Source: Serratia nevei
Lineage (GTDB): Bacteria > Pseudomonadota > Gammaproteobacteria > Enterobacterales > Enterobacteriaceae
Length of the DNA stretch: 64,000 bases
Direction of reading: 5' to 3'
Assembly (NCBI RefSeq): GCF_037948395.1
Contig: NZ_CP149940.1
Coordinates: 2,232,001 to 2,296,000 of the forward strand
Shown here in pieces: positions 1 through 9,396 of this stretch (positions are counted from its first letter, which is position 1; every line of letters begins with the position of its first letter). The position numbers were made by a program, and so were the translations under genes. The notes beneath the pieces are model-generated. The model was not told where the DNA came from. It searched no databases and saw nothing but the letters and a program-made list of their open reading frames with translations.

Positions 1-689
1 GTCAGGCGCCAGGCCAGCCGCAGGCTGACGACCAGCGCGCAGAACAGGACGCCGCCGGTGATCGCCACGCCGTGCATATTGGCTTTGAGCAGGCTGCCGA
101 ACAGCCAGAAGACGATTTGCTGCATGGCTTCGGGCGAGGCCAGAAACAGCAGCAGGGATTGCAGCGACTGAAAGAAGAACAGCACCACGATGCCGCTCAG
201 CACCAAAATTTGCGGCGTCATGCCGCGGCGCTGTCCCAGCAGATAGATAGGCACGCAGGCCAACAGCGCCATCAGCGAAGCCAGCAGGGGCGTGCCCAGC
301 GCCAGCGCGCCACCCAGGCTGAATCCGGTGATGATCGACAGCGCCGCGCCAAATCCCGCCGCGGCCGAGATCCCCAGCGTATACGGGCTGGCGAGGGGGT
401 TGGCCAGCACGGTCTGCATCAACAGACCGGCCAGCGCCAGGCTGGCGCCGACGACCAACGCGGTGAGCGTCATCGGCAAGCGAATCGACCAGAAAACCAC
501 CTGATGCAGCTCGTTGCCTGGCGCGGAGCCGGGCCAGAGCATGGGCAGGATATCCGAGAGGCTAAGGTGCGCGGCGCCGACGGTCAGATCGACGACGGCG
601 GCCGCCAGCAGCGCGCCGAGCAGCGCCAGCGTCAATAGCCCGCAGCGCAGCCTGCGCCGTTGTAAAAACGCACGTCCTGTGTAGGCCAC
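1..689 (-). CDS. FecCD-type ABC transporter permease (partial, runs off the left edge)
   Basis: N-terminal ~229 residues of an inner-membrane permease of the FecCD/BtuC family, which imports iron-siderophores, heme, B12 or other metal chelates. Reading leftward, hydrophobic helices alternate with family motifs: a run like SIRLPMTLTALVVGASLALAG, then MQTVLANPLASPYTLGIS, matching the 'LPR..A..VGA.LA.AG..MQ...NPLA.P..LG' signature of the family. A GTG start at 689 follows the stop of the binding-protein gene by two bases, so the two are co-transcribed and translationally coupled. The rest of the permease and presumably the ATPase lie outside the window. Substrate is unknown; the Zur-like operator in front of the operon points to zinc or a zinc chelate. 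Confidence 0.85.
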   Translation of the reverse strand, partial: MAYTGRAFLQRRRLRCGLLTLALLGALLAAAVVDLTVGAAHLSLSDILPMLWPGSAPGNELHQVVFWSIRLPMTLTALVVGASLALAGLLMQTVLANPLASPYTLGISAAAGFGAALSIITGFSLGGALALGTPLLASLMALLACVPIYLLGQRRGMTPQILVLSGIVVLFFFQSLQSLLLFLASPEAMQQIVFWLFGSLLKANMHGVAITGGVLFCALVVSLRLAWRL

Positions 690-691
690 GG

Positions 692-1783
692 CTACTCTCC
701 TTGCCAGCGTTGCAGGAAGACGCCGTCAGCCTCTATCGGTAAGTATTGGCGGTAGAACCGCGCCAGGTTGCGTGGGGGATCAACGTCGGCAAACGCGGCC
801 GGATAGAGGGCTTTCGCCAGATACTGAACAAAAATAAAATCGTAAATCGTGCGCGCGCCGCCATGGTAGAGCGCATAGAGGCGCTGGTCTTTTATCGCCG
901 GCAGCTGCGGCCAACCGGCTCGCCGGGCGTACTGAGCGAGGCGTGCCTGAAGGGGGGCCGCCTGTGCGCCGTAGCCCATCGGTACGGCGTTTGGCATGTT
1001 TTCCCAGTCGCCACCGGCGAGGAAAATGACGTCCGGCTTTTGGGTCAGTACATAGTCGGCGCGTAAAGGCGCGGGGCTACCGACGACGCCGGCGGCGATA
1101 TTGCGGGCGCCGGCCAGCTGTAACAGCGGCCCCCAGACGGAGGCGCCATAGCTGCTGCTGTATTCGCCGGGCCCCTTGTCGCCGAGTTCGATATAAGCGG
1201 TCGGTGGCGGCAGCTGCGCCTCGCGAATACGCCGTTGAGTCTCTTCAAGGCTCTGCCGATACTCGCTGGCCAGCCGTTCTGCCCGCTCGGGGTGGCCCAT
1301 CGCCTGACCCATGGCCCGAATGCTGGCAAGTTTGACTTCCGCACCCTGGTTGAAGTCGACGACGATGTAAGGAATGTTGAGCTGTTGCAGCACCGGCAGG
1401 TAGTTGGCGAAGCCGTCGAGCTGCCATTTCGCCAGGATCAGCAGGTCTGGCCGCGTGGTCAGCAGGCGTTCGAAGTCAAAGCTCTGATTGTAGAGCGAAC
1501 CGACATCGACCAGCTGAGCGAGCCGCGGCAGAGCCGCCTGATAACGCGGCCATTGGCTGGTGCGCAAGGCCCAGTCGCTTTTAGAGAAGGCGGCCACCTG
1601 TTGAAAACTGTCCGGGCCGTTCACCGCCAGAAAATCTTCGTAGTAAAAGCCGATATAGGCGCGTTGTGCGGGGGCGGCCAGGGTGACCTGGCGTCCTTCT
1701 GCGTCGGTGAGGTGGATTTCAGCTTGCGCGACGTGGCAAAAGAGCAGCCACGCAGTCAGCATGCAGACGAGGCGAGGTAACAT
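692..1783 (-). CDS. Periplasmic substrate-binding protein of a metal/metallophore ABC transporter
   Basis: Class III (FepB/BtuF/TroA-like fold) periplasmic binding protein, about 363 aa. The start MLPRLVCMLTAW is preferred because AAAGGG lies 9 bases upstream; in-frame ATGs at 1792 and 1828 are less well placed. A signal peptide ends near residue 21 (VAQA-E). The mature protein keeps the family layout: an N-terminal beta segment (IHLTDAEGRQVTL), 'RPDLLILA' and 'NIPYIVVD', then a C-terminal lobe with 'GARNIAAG' and 'YVLTQKPDVIFLAG'. It ends two bases before the permease start. It is a paralogue of the orphan binding protein at 29453-30586 (shared VP-F/M-GYG and YLAK-x-x-YP-x-x-F-x-D-x-DP motifs). 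The substrate cannot be read from sequence. Confidence 0.85.
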   Translation of the reverse strand: MLPRLVCMLTAWLLFCHVAQAEIHLTDAEGRQVTLAAPAQRAYIGFYYEDFLAVNGPDSFQQVAAFSKSDWALRTSQWPRYQAALPRLAQLVDVGSLYNQSFDFERLLTTRPDLLILAKWQLDGFANYLPVLQQLNIPYIVVDFNQGAEVKLASIRAMGQAMGHPERAERLASEYRQSLEETQRRIREAQLPPPTAYIELGDKGPGEYSSSYGASVWGPLLQLAGARNIAAGVVGSPAPLRADYVLTQKPDVIFLAGGDWENMPNAVPMGYGAQAAPLQARLAQYARRAGWPQLPAIKDQRLYALYHGGARTIYDFIFVQYLAKALYPAAFADVDPPRNLARFYRQYLPIEADGVFLQRWQGE

Positions 1784-1808
1784 GATTGACATCCCTTTAC
1801 GATTAAAT

Positions 1809-1831
1809 GTGATGTTATAATGTAACAATTA
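1809..1831 (-). promoter_or_regulatory. Zur-like operator of the FecCD-type transporter operon
   Basis: Positions 1813-1827 read TGTTATAATGTAACA, an inverted repeat (TGTTA-N5-TAACA) that matches the enterobacterial Zur core TGTTATA-N-TATAACA at 13 of 14 fixed positions. It lies about 30-50 bases upstream of the binding-protein start, where it would overlap the promoter. The match was made by eye; no scan was run. Confidence 0.55.
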
Positions 1832-2031
1832 ATCGCGGGATTCAAACTTTCCTGTCAGGCGAGGCGAGCGCTGCGTGAGCGAAGGCGGTGAGAGCCTGGC
1901 GGCCATAAAAAGTGTGCGGGCAATTTTTCTCGACGTCATTTTGCACGGGCCAGGAATTTTTTCTGAGAAATCCCTCCGCCTTGCGCAACAATCGTTTACA
2001 ATTTGCCAAATCCCGGTCGCGCGTCGTTTTT

Positions 2032-2046
2032 GTAAAGTTTCGTATT
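2032..2046 (+). promoter_or_regulatory. Possible CpxR box upstream of htpX
   Basis: GTAAA-N5-GTATT matches the CpxR direct-repeat consensus GTAAA-N5-GTAAA at 8 of 10 positions, about 110 bases before the htpX start. In E. coli, htpX belongs to the Cpx envelope-stress regulon, so a site here is expected; the exact position is inference. Confidence 0.4.
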
Positions 2047-2153
2047 TTTAGTAGGTTAATGACGCGCGACTCTTGAAACTGTGACGAATGCCCATACGAT
2101 CTAGGGTATCTTAGACAGCGTTTTGTTAACATTTATGAGGAAGTAAACATTTT

Positions 2154-3032
2154 ATGATGCGTATAGCTCTGTTCCTGCTCACCAACCTGGCGGTGATGTT
2201 GGTTTTCGGGCTGGTGCTCAGCCTGACAGGAATCCAATCCAGTAGCGTTCAGGGCCTGATGATCATGGCCGGTCTGTTCGGCTTCGGCGGCGCTTTCGTG
2301 TCGTTGCTGATGTCCAAGTGGATGGCGCTGCGCTCCGTCGGCGGGGAAGTGATTGAACAACCGCGTAACGAAACCGAAAACTGGCTGCTGGAAACGGTAC
2401 GCCGTCAGTCGCAGCAGGCGGGCATCGCCATGCCGCAGGTTGCTATCTACCACGCGCCGGACATCAACGCCTTCGCCACCGGCGCGCGCCGCGACGCTTC
2501 GCTGGTCGCCGTCAGCACCGGCCTGCTGCAGAGCATGAGCCGCGACGAGGCGGAAGCGGTCATCGCGCATGAAATCAGCCACGTCGCCAACGGCGATATG
2601 GTGACCATGACCCTGATTCAGGGCATCGTGAACACCTTCGTCATCTTCATTTCGCGCCTGATCGCGCAGGTCGCCGCCGGCTTCCTGGGCAACCGTGATG
2701 GCGAAGGGGAAGGCAACGGCAACCCGATGATTTACTTCGCGGTGTCGATGGTGCTGGAACTGGTGTTCGGCATCCTGGCAAGCATCATCACCATGTGGTT
2801 CTCGCGTCACCGCGAGTTCTACGCCGACGCCGGCTCCGCCAAGCTGGTGGGCCGCGAGAAGATGATCGCCGCCTTGCAGCGCCTGAAAACCAGCTACGAA
2901 CCGCAGGAAGCGGGCAGCATGATGGCGTTCTGCATCAACGGTAAATCCAAGTCGTTCAGCGAGCTGTTCATGTCGCACCCGCCGCTCGACAAGCGTATCG
3001 AAGCGCTGCGTTCCGGCCAGTACCTGAAGTAA
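2154..3032 (+). CDS. htpX: Membrane zinc metalloprotease HtpX
   Basis: M48-family inner-membrane protease that degrades misfolded membrane proteins together with FtsH. 292 aa, essentially the E. coli length (293), beginning [11 protein letters not shown] as in the orthologue. Two N-terminal membrane segments (about 4-26 and 32-54) precede the cytosolic catalytic region with HEISH at 139-143, the two zinc histidines and the catalytic Glu. The third ligand is Glu221 in 'REFYADA', after two further hydrophobic segments. GAGGAAG upstream is the ribosome site. It is monocistronic, with a strong terminator right after it, and is likely controlled by envelope or heat stress as in E. coli. Confidence 0.97.
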   Translation: MMRIALFLLTNLAVMLVFGLVLSLTGIQSSSVQGLMIMAGLFGFGGAFVSLLMSKWMALRSVGGEVIEQPRNETENWLLETVRRQSQQAGIAMPQVAIYHAPDINAFATGARRDASLVAVSTGLLQSMSRDEAEAVIAHEISHVANGDMVTMTLIQGIVNTFVIFISRLIAQVAAGFLGNRDGEGEGNGNPMIYFAVSMVLELVFGILASIITMWFSRHREFYADAGSAKLVGREKMIAALQRLKTSYEPQEAGSMMAFCINGKSKSFSELFMSHPPLDKRIEALRSGQYLK

Positions 3033-3050
3033 TCGGCTGAATGAAAGGAA

Positions 3051-3076
3051 AAACCCCGGCTTGCCGGGGTTTTTTT
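3051..3076. terminator. Rho-independent terminator between htpX and yebQ
   Basis: AAACCCCGGC-TTG-CCGGGGTTTTTTT: a 9-bp GC-rich stem with A- and T-tracts on both sides, so it can serve the convergent htpX and yebQ transcripts. Confidence 0.9.
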
Positions 3077-3083
3077 ATGTCCG

Positions 3084-4478
3084 CTATTTCACCTCGCGGC
3101 TTGGCTGCGCCGTTTGCGCCGTCGATTGGGTGATGCGCAGGCTGCTGACCGCCGCCGCCAGAGTGGCGAACACGCCGGCCAGGATCAGCGAAGCGTGGGT
3201 GCCGGAGGTGGGGAACAGGTTGAACATCAGCGCCACCAGCGCGGCCCCCGAGGTTTGCCCCAGCAGGCGAGCGGTGCCCAGCATGCCGCTGGCGCCGCCG
3301 CTGCGGTTACGCGGCGCGGCGGAGATGATGGTGTGATTGTTGGGCGACTGGAACAGGCCGAAGCCGGCGCCGCACAGCACCATGCGCCAGATGATGTCCC
3401 CATTCGACGGATCCGCGGGCAGCAGCGCCAGCGAGAACAGCCCAAGCGCGAACACCGCCAGCCCAATGCAGCCCAGCAGGCCGGCGTGCACACGCTCCAC
3501 CAGCCGGCCGGCGATCGGTGCCATGACTACGATCGCCAGCGGCCATGGTGTCAGCAGCAGCCCGGTCGCCACTTCGTCGCGGCCCAATGCGCTTTGCAGG
3601 AAGAACGGTAACGACACCATCGCCAGCATTTGCGCAGCAAACGAGCAGATTGAGGTGCCCATCGACAGGGCAAAGATCGGGATGCGCAGCAGGTCGACCG
3701 GCAGCAGCGGAAATTCCTGGCGCAGCTGGCGGCGCACGAACACCGCGCCAATCGCCAGCAGCGCGGCGATCTCGCTGAAGATCAGCGTCAGGCTTTGGCC
3801 CTGGGCGAAGCCGCTGATGGCGGTGATCAGCAGGCCGAACGTCAACGCGTTCAGCACGGCGCTGGTGGGATCGAAACGGCGGTTATCGCTTTTTTGGCCG
3901 TTGGCCGGCAGGAACTTCATGCCCAGCAGCAGCGCGACGAGGCCGATCGGCAGGTTGATGGCGAACAGCCACTGCCAGGAAGCGACCGACAGGATCGCCG
4001 CCGCCACCGTTGGCCCGGCCGCCGAGGAGCAGGCGACGATCAGCGAGTTGATGCCCATGCCGCGGCCGAGAAAACGCTGCGGATAGATGATGCGGATCAG
4101 CGCGGTGTTGACGCTCATGATGGCGGCGGCGCCAAAGCCTTGCAGCACGCGGGCGATGGTCAGCGTAAGCAGCGAGTCGGACAGGGCGCAGAACAGCGAG
4201 GTAATGCTGAACACCAGCAACCCGGCCTGATAGATGCGGCGATAGCCGATCAGATCGCCGAGCGACGCCAGCGACAGCAGAGACACGGTGATCGCCAGCT
4301 GATAGGCGTTAACCACCCAAATGGAGCTGGCCGGGCTGGCGTTGAGATCGCGCGCGATGGTGGGCAGCGCCACGTTGGCTATCGCGCCGTCGAGCACGGA
4401 TACGGTAATGCCGAGGGCGATGGCGAGGATCGCCCCATAGCGTTGCGGGACGGGGAGGCCGTCGGAACAAGGACGCAT
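3084..4478 (-). CDS. yebQ: MFS transporter YebQ (DHA2 family, 14 TM)
   Basis: Predicted drug:proton antiporter of the DHA2 branch of the major facilitator superfamily; physiological substrate unknown. 464 aa (E. coli YebQ 457). It carries the DHA2 motif 'LDGAIANVALPTIA' in TM1, the loop 2-3 motif 'GDLIGYRRIY', the 'ARVLQGFGAA' motif in TM4 and 'FQSPNNHTI' in the C-terminal half, with about 14 hydrophobic helices. It lies between htpX and divergent kdgR, exactly as in E. coli, which supports orthology. Start at MRPCSDGLP; the short N-terminal tail aligns with E. coli. Confidence 0.93.
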   Translation of the reverse strand: MRPCSDGLPVPQRYGAILAIALGITVSVLDGAIANVALPTIARDLNASPASSIWVVNAYQLAITVSLLSLASLGDLIGYRRIYQAGLLVFSITSLFCALSDSLLTLTIARVLQGFGAAAIMSVNTALIRIIYPQRFLGRGMGINSLIVACSSAAGPTVAAAILSVASWQWLFAINLPIGLVALLLGMKFLPANGQKSDNRRFDPTSAVLNALTFGLLITAISGFAQGQSLTLIFSEIAALLAIGAVFVRRQLRQEFPLLPVDLLRIPIFALSMGTSICSFAAQMLAMVSLPFFLQSALGRDEVATGLLLTPWPLAIVVMAPIAGRLVERVHAGLLGCIGLAVFALGLFSLALLPADPSNGDIIWRMVLCGAGFGLFQSPNNHTIISAAPRNRSGGASGMLGTARLLGQTSGAALVALMFNLFPTSGTHASLILAGVFATLAAAVSSLRITQSTAQTAQPSREVK

Positions 4479-4626
4479 GTTGGTCTCAGCGGTATTTATT
4501 CAGGGGAGTATTATCATGCTAATCATATTCGTCTGTGATTGCATGCCCCTTGTCCGCTTTATTGTAAACGGCGGTGAGCGGGCCGGGGTTATCCATTAGG
4601 CTTCAATCGCTTAGCGTTCAGCCGCG

Positions 4627-4673
4627 TTGCGCGCCGCGATCTGTTCCGATTATACTGAAACCCTTGTTTAAAT
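4627..4673 (+). promoter_or_regulatory. Candidate kdgR promoter with KdgR-like dyad
   Basis: TTGCGC (4627-4632), an 18-base spacer and TATACT (4651-4656) form a plausible sigma70 promoter. TGAAAC-CCTT-GTTTAA (4656-4671) overlaps it and resembles half-sites of KdgR operators (TGAAAC...GTTTCA). Autorepression is an inference. Confidence 0.3.
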
Positions 4674-4708
4674 TTCCTGAAACAAAACCGTTAAGTAGGG
4701 TATTCACC

Positions 4709-5500
4709 ATGGCTAACGCAGATTCAGACAAGCAACCGGATGCCGTCTCATCCGTGATGAAAGTGTTCGGCATTTTGCAGGCGCTCGGCGATGAGCGCGA
4801 GATTGGCATTACCGAACTGTCCCAGCGGGTGATGATGTCCAAAAGCACCGTCTACCGTTTTCTGCAAACCATGAAATCGCTGGGCTACGTCTCGCAGGAA
4901 GGCGAGACGGAAAAGTATGCGCTGACGCTCAAGCTGTTCGAGCTGGGCGCCAAATCGCTGCAGAACGTCGATCTGATCCGCAGCGCCGACGTACAGATGC
5001 GCGAGCTGTCGAACCGCACCCGCGAAACCATCCACCTCGGTGCCCTGGACGAGGACGGCATCGTCTATATCCACAAGATTGACGCAATGTACAACCTGCG
5101 CATGTATTCGCGCATCGGCCGCCGCAACCCGCTGCACAGCACCGCCATCGGTAAAGTGCTGCTGGCCTGGCGCGATCGGGATGAGGTGGCGCAGATCCTG
5201 TCGCAGATTGAATTTACCCGCAGCACCGAGCATACCCTGACCAGCGCCGCCGAACTGTTGCCGGTGCTGGAGCGGGTGCGTAAGCAGGGATACGGCGAAG
5301 ATGCCGAGGAACAGGAGGCGGGGATCCGCTGCATCGCGGTGCCGGTATTCGATCGGTTCGGGGTGGCGATCGCCGGGCTGAGCCTCTCTTTCCCGACGCT
5401 GCGTTTTTCCGAAGCGGCGCGGGAGGAGTATGTGGCGCTGCTGCACGTCGCCGCCCGGCGCATCAGTGAACAGCAGGGCTATCACGACTACCCGTTCTAA
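4709..5500 (+). CDS. kdgR: IclR-family repressor KdgR (pectin/2-keto-3-deoxygluconate regulon)
   Basis: Transcriptional repressor of pectinolysis and hexuronate/KDG catabolism genes, released by 2-keto-3-deoxygluconate. 263 aa from MANADSDKQ, the family length; the frame is open further upstream to 4574, but that extension has no homology. Winged helix-turn-helix at about 33-57 (ITELSQRVMMSKSTVYRFL). The C-terminal IclR effector domain has the typical 'GRRNPLHSTAIGKVLLA' and 'EQEAGIRCIAVPVFDR' motifs. Divergent from yebQ as in E. coli. Confidence 0.96.
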   Translation: MANADSDKQPDAVSSVMKVFGILQALGDEREIGITELSQRVMMSKSTVYRFLQTMKSLGYVSQEGETEKYALTLKLFELGAKSLQNVDLIRSADVQMRELSNRTRETIHLGALDEDGIVYIHKIDAMYNLRMYSRIGRRNPLHSTAIGKVLLAWRDRDEVAQILSQIEFTRSTEHTLTSAAELLPVLERVRKQGYGEDAEEQEAGIRCIAVPVFDRFGVAIAGLSLSFPTLRFSEAAREEYVALLHVAARRISEQQGYHDYPF

Positions 5501-5516
5501 CCCTTCGCTTCGATGA

Positions 5517-5545
5517 ACAAGGCGCGGCCATGGCAGCGCCTTGTT
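5517..5545. terminator. Hairpin between kdgR and phnV
   Basis: AACAAGGCGC...GCGCCTTGTT, a 10-bp perfect stem followed on the plus strand by GCTATTTT. It lies between the convergent ends of kdgR and phnV and can stop both. Confidence 0.75.
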
Positions 5546-5546
5546 G

Positions 5547-6350
5547 CTATTTTGCGCCCGGCGTCAGCCGCTGCGCAATCCGCTCCAGCACTAACATCAG
5601 CAGCAGCGTGGCCGCCACCAGGATCATGGTCAGCGTCGCGCCGTTGGCGATGCTGCCGCGATCGGTCAGGCTGAAGATAGTGACCGGCAGCGTCGCCCAG
5701 CTCGGTGGGTAGATCATCATGGTCGCGCCCAGCTCACCCATCGACAGCGACAGGCTGAGGGCGAAGGCGGAGATCATATAGGGAGCGATCATCGGCAGGG
5801 TGACGTGACGCAGGCGAAACAACGGCGAAGCGCCCAGGCTGGCGGCGACGTTTTCGTAGTCGCTCGAAAGCCGGGTCAGCCCGGCCATCACGTTGCCGAA
5901 GGTGAAGGCGGAAATCAGCACGAAGTGGGCGACGGGCACGATCAGGAAGGTACCGTTCATCTGCAGCGGTCCCTGGCTGAATGCCACCAGCATGCCTAAA
6001 CCGATCGACACCGAAGGCACCGCGCTGGGTATGAAGAACAGCGTACTCAGCAGGCGCTGGCCGCGCCCCTGATGGTGGCGCAGCGCCAACGCCGCCCAGG
6101 TGCCGCACAGCAGCGCGAACAGGCTGGCGCTGAAACCGATAGCCAGGCTGGCGACCAGCGCGTCCCAGGAGGCGCCGCTGAAGGCCTGGCGGAAATGGCT
6201 TAGAGTGAAGCCGCTCGGCAGCACGCCGTTCCACTGTTCGCTCAGGCTGGACATCAGGATCACCGCCAGCGGCAGGCAGAAGAACAGGGCGAACAGCGTG
6301 ACCGCCAGCGTGCAGGTCAGGGTGCGGCCGGTGCGAGACCAAATCAACAT
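5547..6350 (-). CDS. phnV: 2-aminoethylphosphonate ABC transporter permease PhnV
   Basis: Inner-membrane permease of the 2-aminoethylphosphonate (AEP) importer. 267 aa, about six hydrophobic helices, and an EAA-type loop near 'NVAASLGASPLFRLRHVTLP' that contacts the ATPase. Last gene of phnR-phnS-phnT-phnU-phnV on the minus strand, starting two bases after the phnU stop. The gene set and order match the Salmonella AEP locus, which identifies it better than sequence alone, since it belongs to the general spermidine/putrescine/Fe(III) permease family. Confidence 0.9.
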   Translation of the reverse strand: MLIWSRTGRTLTCTLAVTLFALFFCLPLAVILMSSLSEQWNGVLPSGFTLSHFRQAFSGASWDALVASLAIGFSASLFALLCGTWAALALRHHQGRGQRLLSTLFFIPSAVPSVSIGLGMLVAFSQGPLQMNGTFLIVPVAHFVLISAFTFGNVMAGLTRLSSDYENVAASLGASPLFRLRHVTLPMIAPYMISAFALSLSLSMGELGATMMIYPPSWATLPVTIFSLTDRGSIANGATLTMILVAATLLLMLVLERIAQRLTPGAK

Positions 6351-6352
6351 CG

Positions 6353-7216
6353 TCAGTTCCTCAGCCCGGCGCGCGCCGCGGCGTAGCGGTAAAGGGAGAA
6401 CAGCCCGAGCGACAGCGCGATATTCACGACGGCGATCGTGCAGGCGACGGCGTAATCCGACTCCAGAATCGCTTTGGAGTAGACCATCATCGGCAGCGTG
6501 GTGACGCCCTTGGCGCCGATAAACAGCACGATGCCGAATTCATTGGTGGTCAACAGCAAACACAGGCTGCCGCCGGCCAGCAAGGCCGGCAGCGCGGCCG
6601 GCAAAATCACCTGGCGTACCACGCGCCCCGGCCGGGCGCCGAGAATGCTGGCGGCCTCGAGCTGGCTGCGATCGATCTGCGACAGCGCCGCCATCAGCGG
6701 GCGCATCACCAGCGGCGTAAACACGGTGATTTCCGCCAGGATCACGCCCCAAATGGAGTAAAGAAAGTCCACCGGCGGCAGGGTAAAACCGAAGGCCGCC
6801 ATCAGCGTGCCGTTCAGCAGGCCGGCGGATCCGTAGATAAAGGTGAAGGCCAGCGTGATCAGGAAGGTCGGCATGGCGATAAAGGTATCGATCACCCGGG
6901 CGATCAGCCGGCTGCCGGGGAACGGCGTAAACACCAGCAGCAGCGACAGCAGGGTGCCGAGTACCAGGCAGCCCAGCGTCGCCAGCAGCGCAATCTGCAG
7001 CGTGTTGAGCAGGGCGCCGACAAAGCGTCGGGATTCGAATACCTGTTGCAGCGCGGCGGCGCTGAACAGCCCCTGATCGTCGGTAAACGCCTGTTTGACG
7101 ATCAGCGCCAGCGGATAGAAAAACAGCGTCGCCAGCACCAGCAGCGGCAGCAAGATCCACAGACGGCGCGGCAAGCGCAGCCGCAGAGCCGGGCGAATAA
7201 GCGTAGAGTCGGTCAT
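6353..7216 (-). CDS. phnU: 2-aminoethylphosphonate ABC transporter permease PhnU
   Basis: Second permease subunit of the AEP importer, 287 aa. N-terminal membrane anchor at about 19-40, further helices, and the EAA loop 'LEAASILGARPGRVVRQVILP' facing PhnT. Starts one base after the phnT stop, so translation is coupled. The pair PhnU/PhnV forms the heterodimeric channel. Confidence 0.9.
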   Translation of the reverse strand: MTDSTLIRPALRLRLPRRLWILLPLLVLATLFFYPLALIVKQAFTDDQGLFSAAALQQVFESRRFVGALLNTLQIALLATLGCLVLGTLLSLLLVFTPFPGSRLIARVIDTFIAMPTFLITLAFTFIYGSAGLLNGTLMAAFGFTLPPVDFLYSIWGVILAEITVFTPLVMRPLMAALSQIDRSQLEAASILGARPGRVVRQVILPAALPALLAGGSLCLLLTTNEFGIVLFIGAKGVTTLPMMVYSKAILESDYAVACTIAVVNIALSLGLFSLYRYAAARAGLRN

Positions 7217-7217
7217 G

Positions 7218-8354
7218 TCAGTCCTCGATCAGTACCGCGTCGTCGGGGGCGAAATAGAGCGGCACGCGCTCGCCGATCTGGGGCATCTGGCTGCGATGGG
7301 TGGTGACCACGCGCAGCGGATGGCCTTCCGCGTCGAACTGCAGGTGCGTCAACTCCCCCTGCCAGTGAATGTCGCGCAGCATACCGATGATGCAGTTGCT
7401 GCGCTGGGCGTCGGCATCGAGCGCAATATGCTGCGGCCGAATACACAGCAGTTTGTCGAAACCGCGTTGCGCACCATAGGTAAAGCAGCCGATCACTTTG
7501 CCGGCGCAGCTGACGGTGGTCATGCCTTGCCCGGTAGTGGTCTCCAGCGCGGTGGCCGGCAGCAGGTTGGCGCGGCCGAGGAACTCGGCGGCGAAACGGT
7601 TCGTTGGATGATGGTACAGCGCGCGGGTCTCGCCGTGGGCGATCAGGTGGCCGTCGCGCATGATGCCAATCTTGTCCGCCAGCGTCAGCGCTTCGCCCTG
7701 ATCGTGGGTGACGTACAGGATGGTCAGATCCGGCAGTTCGCGGTGCAGGCGGGCGATCTCTTCCACCATGCTGTGGCGAATTTGCGCGTCCAGCGCCGAC
7801 AGCGGTTCATCCAGCAGCAAGACTTTGGGGCGCACCGCGATGGCGCGGGCGATCGCCACGCGCTGCTGTTGGCCACCGGAGAGCTGGCTGGGATAGCGCT
7901 TGGCGTAGGCGGACATGCCGACGATGGCCAACGCCTCTTCGACGCGCTCGGAGGTGAGGCCGCGCGGCTTGCCCTGGGCGCGCAGGCCGAACGCCACATT
8001 GTCTTCGACGCGCATATGCGGAAACAGCGCGTAGTTCTGTACCACCATGCCCAGGCCGCGCTCATAAGGCGGCACGTCGGTGACATCGACGTCACCGATG
8101 GCAATACGCCCGGCGGAGGGCTGCACGAAGCCGGCGATCGCCCGCAGCACGGTGGTTTTGCCCGAACCGGAGGGGCCGATCAGCGCCAGCACTTCGCCGG
8201 GGGCGATGGTGAGCGTCAGGGGTTTCAGCACCTCGGTGCCGCGGTACGACACGCTGACGCGGTCGAGCTGAATGCCCGACGGCCCGGCGATGTCCTGGCT
8301 GCTATCCCGCGCCTCGGCGCGGGAAGAGAGGGTAGAAGGCATCGTCAGCGTCAT
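7218..8354 (-). CDS. phnT: 2-aminoethylphosphonate ABC transporter ATP-binding protein PhnT
   Basis: ATPase that drives AEP import. 378 aa: Walker [10 protein letters not shown] at about 60-68, Q-loop region '[13 protein letters not shown]', ABC signature [14 protein letters not shown], Walker [14 protein letters not shown]-loop 'YVTHDQGEA', and a C-terminal TOBE-like regulatory domain from about residue 290. The start overlaps the phnS stop by 4 bases (ATGA). Confidence 0.93.
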   Translation of the reverse strand: MTLTMPSTLSSRAEARDSSQDIAGPSGIQLDRVSVSYRGTEVLKPLTLTIAPGEVLALIGPSGSGKTTVLRAIAGFVQPSAGRIAIGDVDVTDVPPYERGLGMVVQNYALFPHMRVEDNVAFGLRAQGKPRGLTSERVEEALAIVGMSAYAKRYPSQLSGGQQQRVAIARAIAVRPKVLLLDEPLSALDAQIRHSMVEEIARLHRELPDLTILYVTHDQGEALTLADKIGIMRDGHLIAHGETRALYHHPTNRFAAEFLGRANLLPATALETTTGQGMTTVSCAGKVIGCFTYGAQRGFDKLLCIRPQHIALDADAQRSNCIIGMLRDIHWQGELTHLQFDAEGHPLRVVTTHRSQMPQIGERVPLYFAPDDAVLIED

Positions 8355-9361
8355 TCGGTCACCTTGTGCCAGCGGGAGATATCGGCGGACAGGCTGCTCA
8401 CCACCTGATTCCAGTCCGGCGCCCAGATGTCCACGCCTTTCAGCGCCGCCTGCGACTGCCTGAAGTTATCGTCGGTCGGGGTGACGTCCTTACGCACCGG
8501 CATGCCGTAGGAAATGGCGCTGACGCTGCTCTGGGCTTCTTTGCTCAGCAGGAAGTCGATCAGCTTTTTGCCGTTGGCGCTTTGCGGCGCGCCTTGCACC
8601 AGGCCGACATAGTAAGGCAGCACCAGCGTGCTGCGCTTGCCGTCCGGCCCGGCCGGCCAGAACACCTTCACGTTCGGGTTGCTGCTCATCTGCGCCAGGT
8701 TCATCTGCAGATCGCCGTTGGCCACCAGCAGCTCGCCTTTATTGACCAGCGCGGTCAGCTTGCCGGTGGAAGCGGAAGGGCCGACGTTGTTGCTTTGCAG
8801 TTTGCCGAGGTAGTCGAAACCGGCGTCTTTGCTGCCGAAGCTGTGAAACGCCTGCAGCATCACTGCGGTGCCGTCACCCGCCTGGCCCGGCGTGGAGTAC
8901 TGCAGCTTGTTGCGGAACTGCGCGTCCAGCAGCTGTTGATAGCTGGCGGGCGCCTGCGGCAACAGCTTGGCGTTATAGATGAAGCTCAGGTAGTTGTTCA
9001 CCAGCGGCACGAACTGCGGCTGGGCGTCGGCGATCTGCGCCGCATCCTGCGGGGTGAAATCCTGCAGCAGTTTTTCCGCGGCGGCGCGCTGGATGAACGG
9101 CGGCAGCGTCACCAGCACGTCGGCCTGCGGGTTGCTGCGCTCTTTCGACAGCCGCTCGACGATGGCTCCGGAACCGCCTTCGACGTACTGCACCTTGATG
9201 CCGGTTGCCTGAGTGAAGGCGTCGAACTGGGTTTGATACCAGCTGTGATCGCCGTCGTGCAGTCCATCGGCGGAGTAGACGGTCACCACCGCGTCGGCGG
9301 CCCAGGCCGGCGCGGTGCCGAGTGCGATGGCGGTCATCACGACCAGACGAGAAAGTTTCAT
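8351..9361 (-). CDS. phnS: 2-aminoethylphosphonate-binding periplasmic protein PhnS
   Basis: Periplasmic receptor of the AEP importer. 336 aa from MKLSRLVVM; the open frame runs further up, but this ATG begins a clear signal peptide cleaved near [11 protein letters not shown]. The mature part has the fold of Fe(III)/spermidine-type binding proteins ('VVTVYSADG', 'GSGAIVERL', '[10 protein letters not shown]', '[12 protein letters not shown]'). A GntR-type operator lies 36-47 bases upstream. First structural transport gene after the regulator phnR. Confidence 0.92.
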   Translation of the reverse strand: MKLSRLVVMTAIALGTAPAWAADAVVTVYSADGLHDGDHSWYQTQFDAFTQATGIKVQYVEGGSGAIVERLSKERSNPQADVLVTLPPFIQRAAAEKLLQDFTPQDAAQIADAQPQFVPLVNNYLSFIYNAKLLPQAPASYQQLLDAQFRNKLQYSTPGQAGDGTAVMLQAFHSFGSKDAGFDYLGKLQSNNVGPSASTGKLTALVNKGELLVANGDLQMNLAQMSSNPNVKVFWPAGPDGKRSTLVLPYYVGLVQGAPQSANGKKLIDFLLSKEAQSSVSAISYGMPVRKDVTPTDDNFRQSQAALKGVDIWAPDWNQVVSSLSADISRWHKVTE

Positions 9362-9396
9362 AGCTTCAGCCTCACTGTTGCGGGTTAATGCGAAAC

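Larger units (their letters stand above)
1784..2153. other. Divergent intergenic region between the metal ABC operon and htpX
   Basis: 370 bases holding the two divergent promoters. Besides the Zur-like site (1809-1831) and a CpxR-like site (2032-2046) I see no gene. A 96-codon open frame on the minus strand at 1842-2132 has no family resemblance and would block the htpX promoter region, so I do not call it. Confidence 0.6.

Noticed and set aside
1842..2132. A 96-codon minus-strand frame upstream of htpX
   Set aside because: Covers the divergent promoter region and CpxR-like site; no family resemblance and an unlikely composition.
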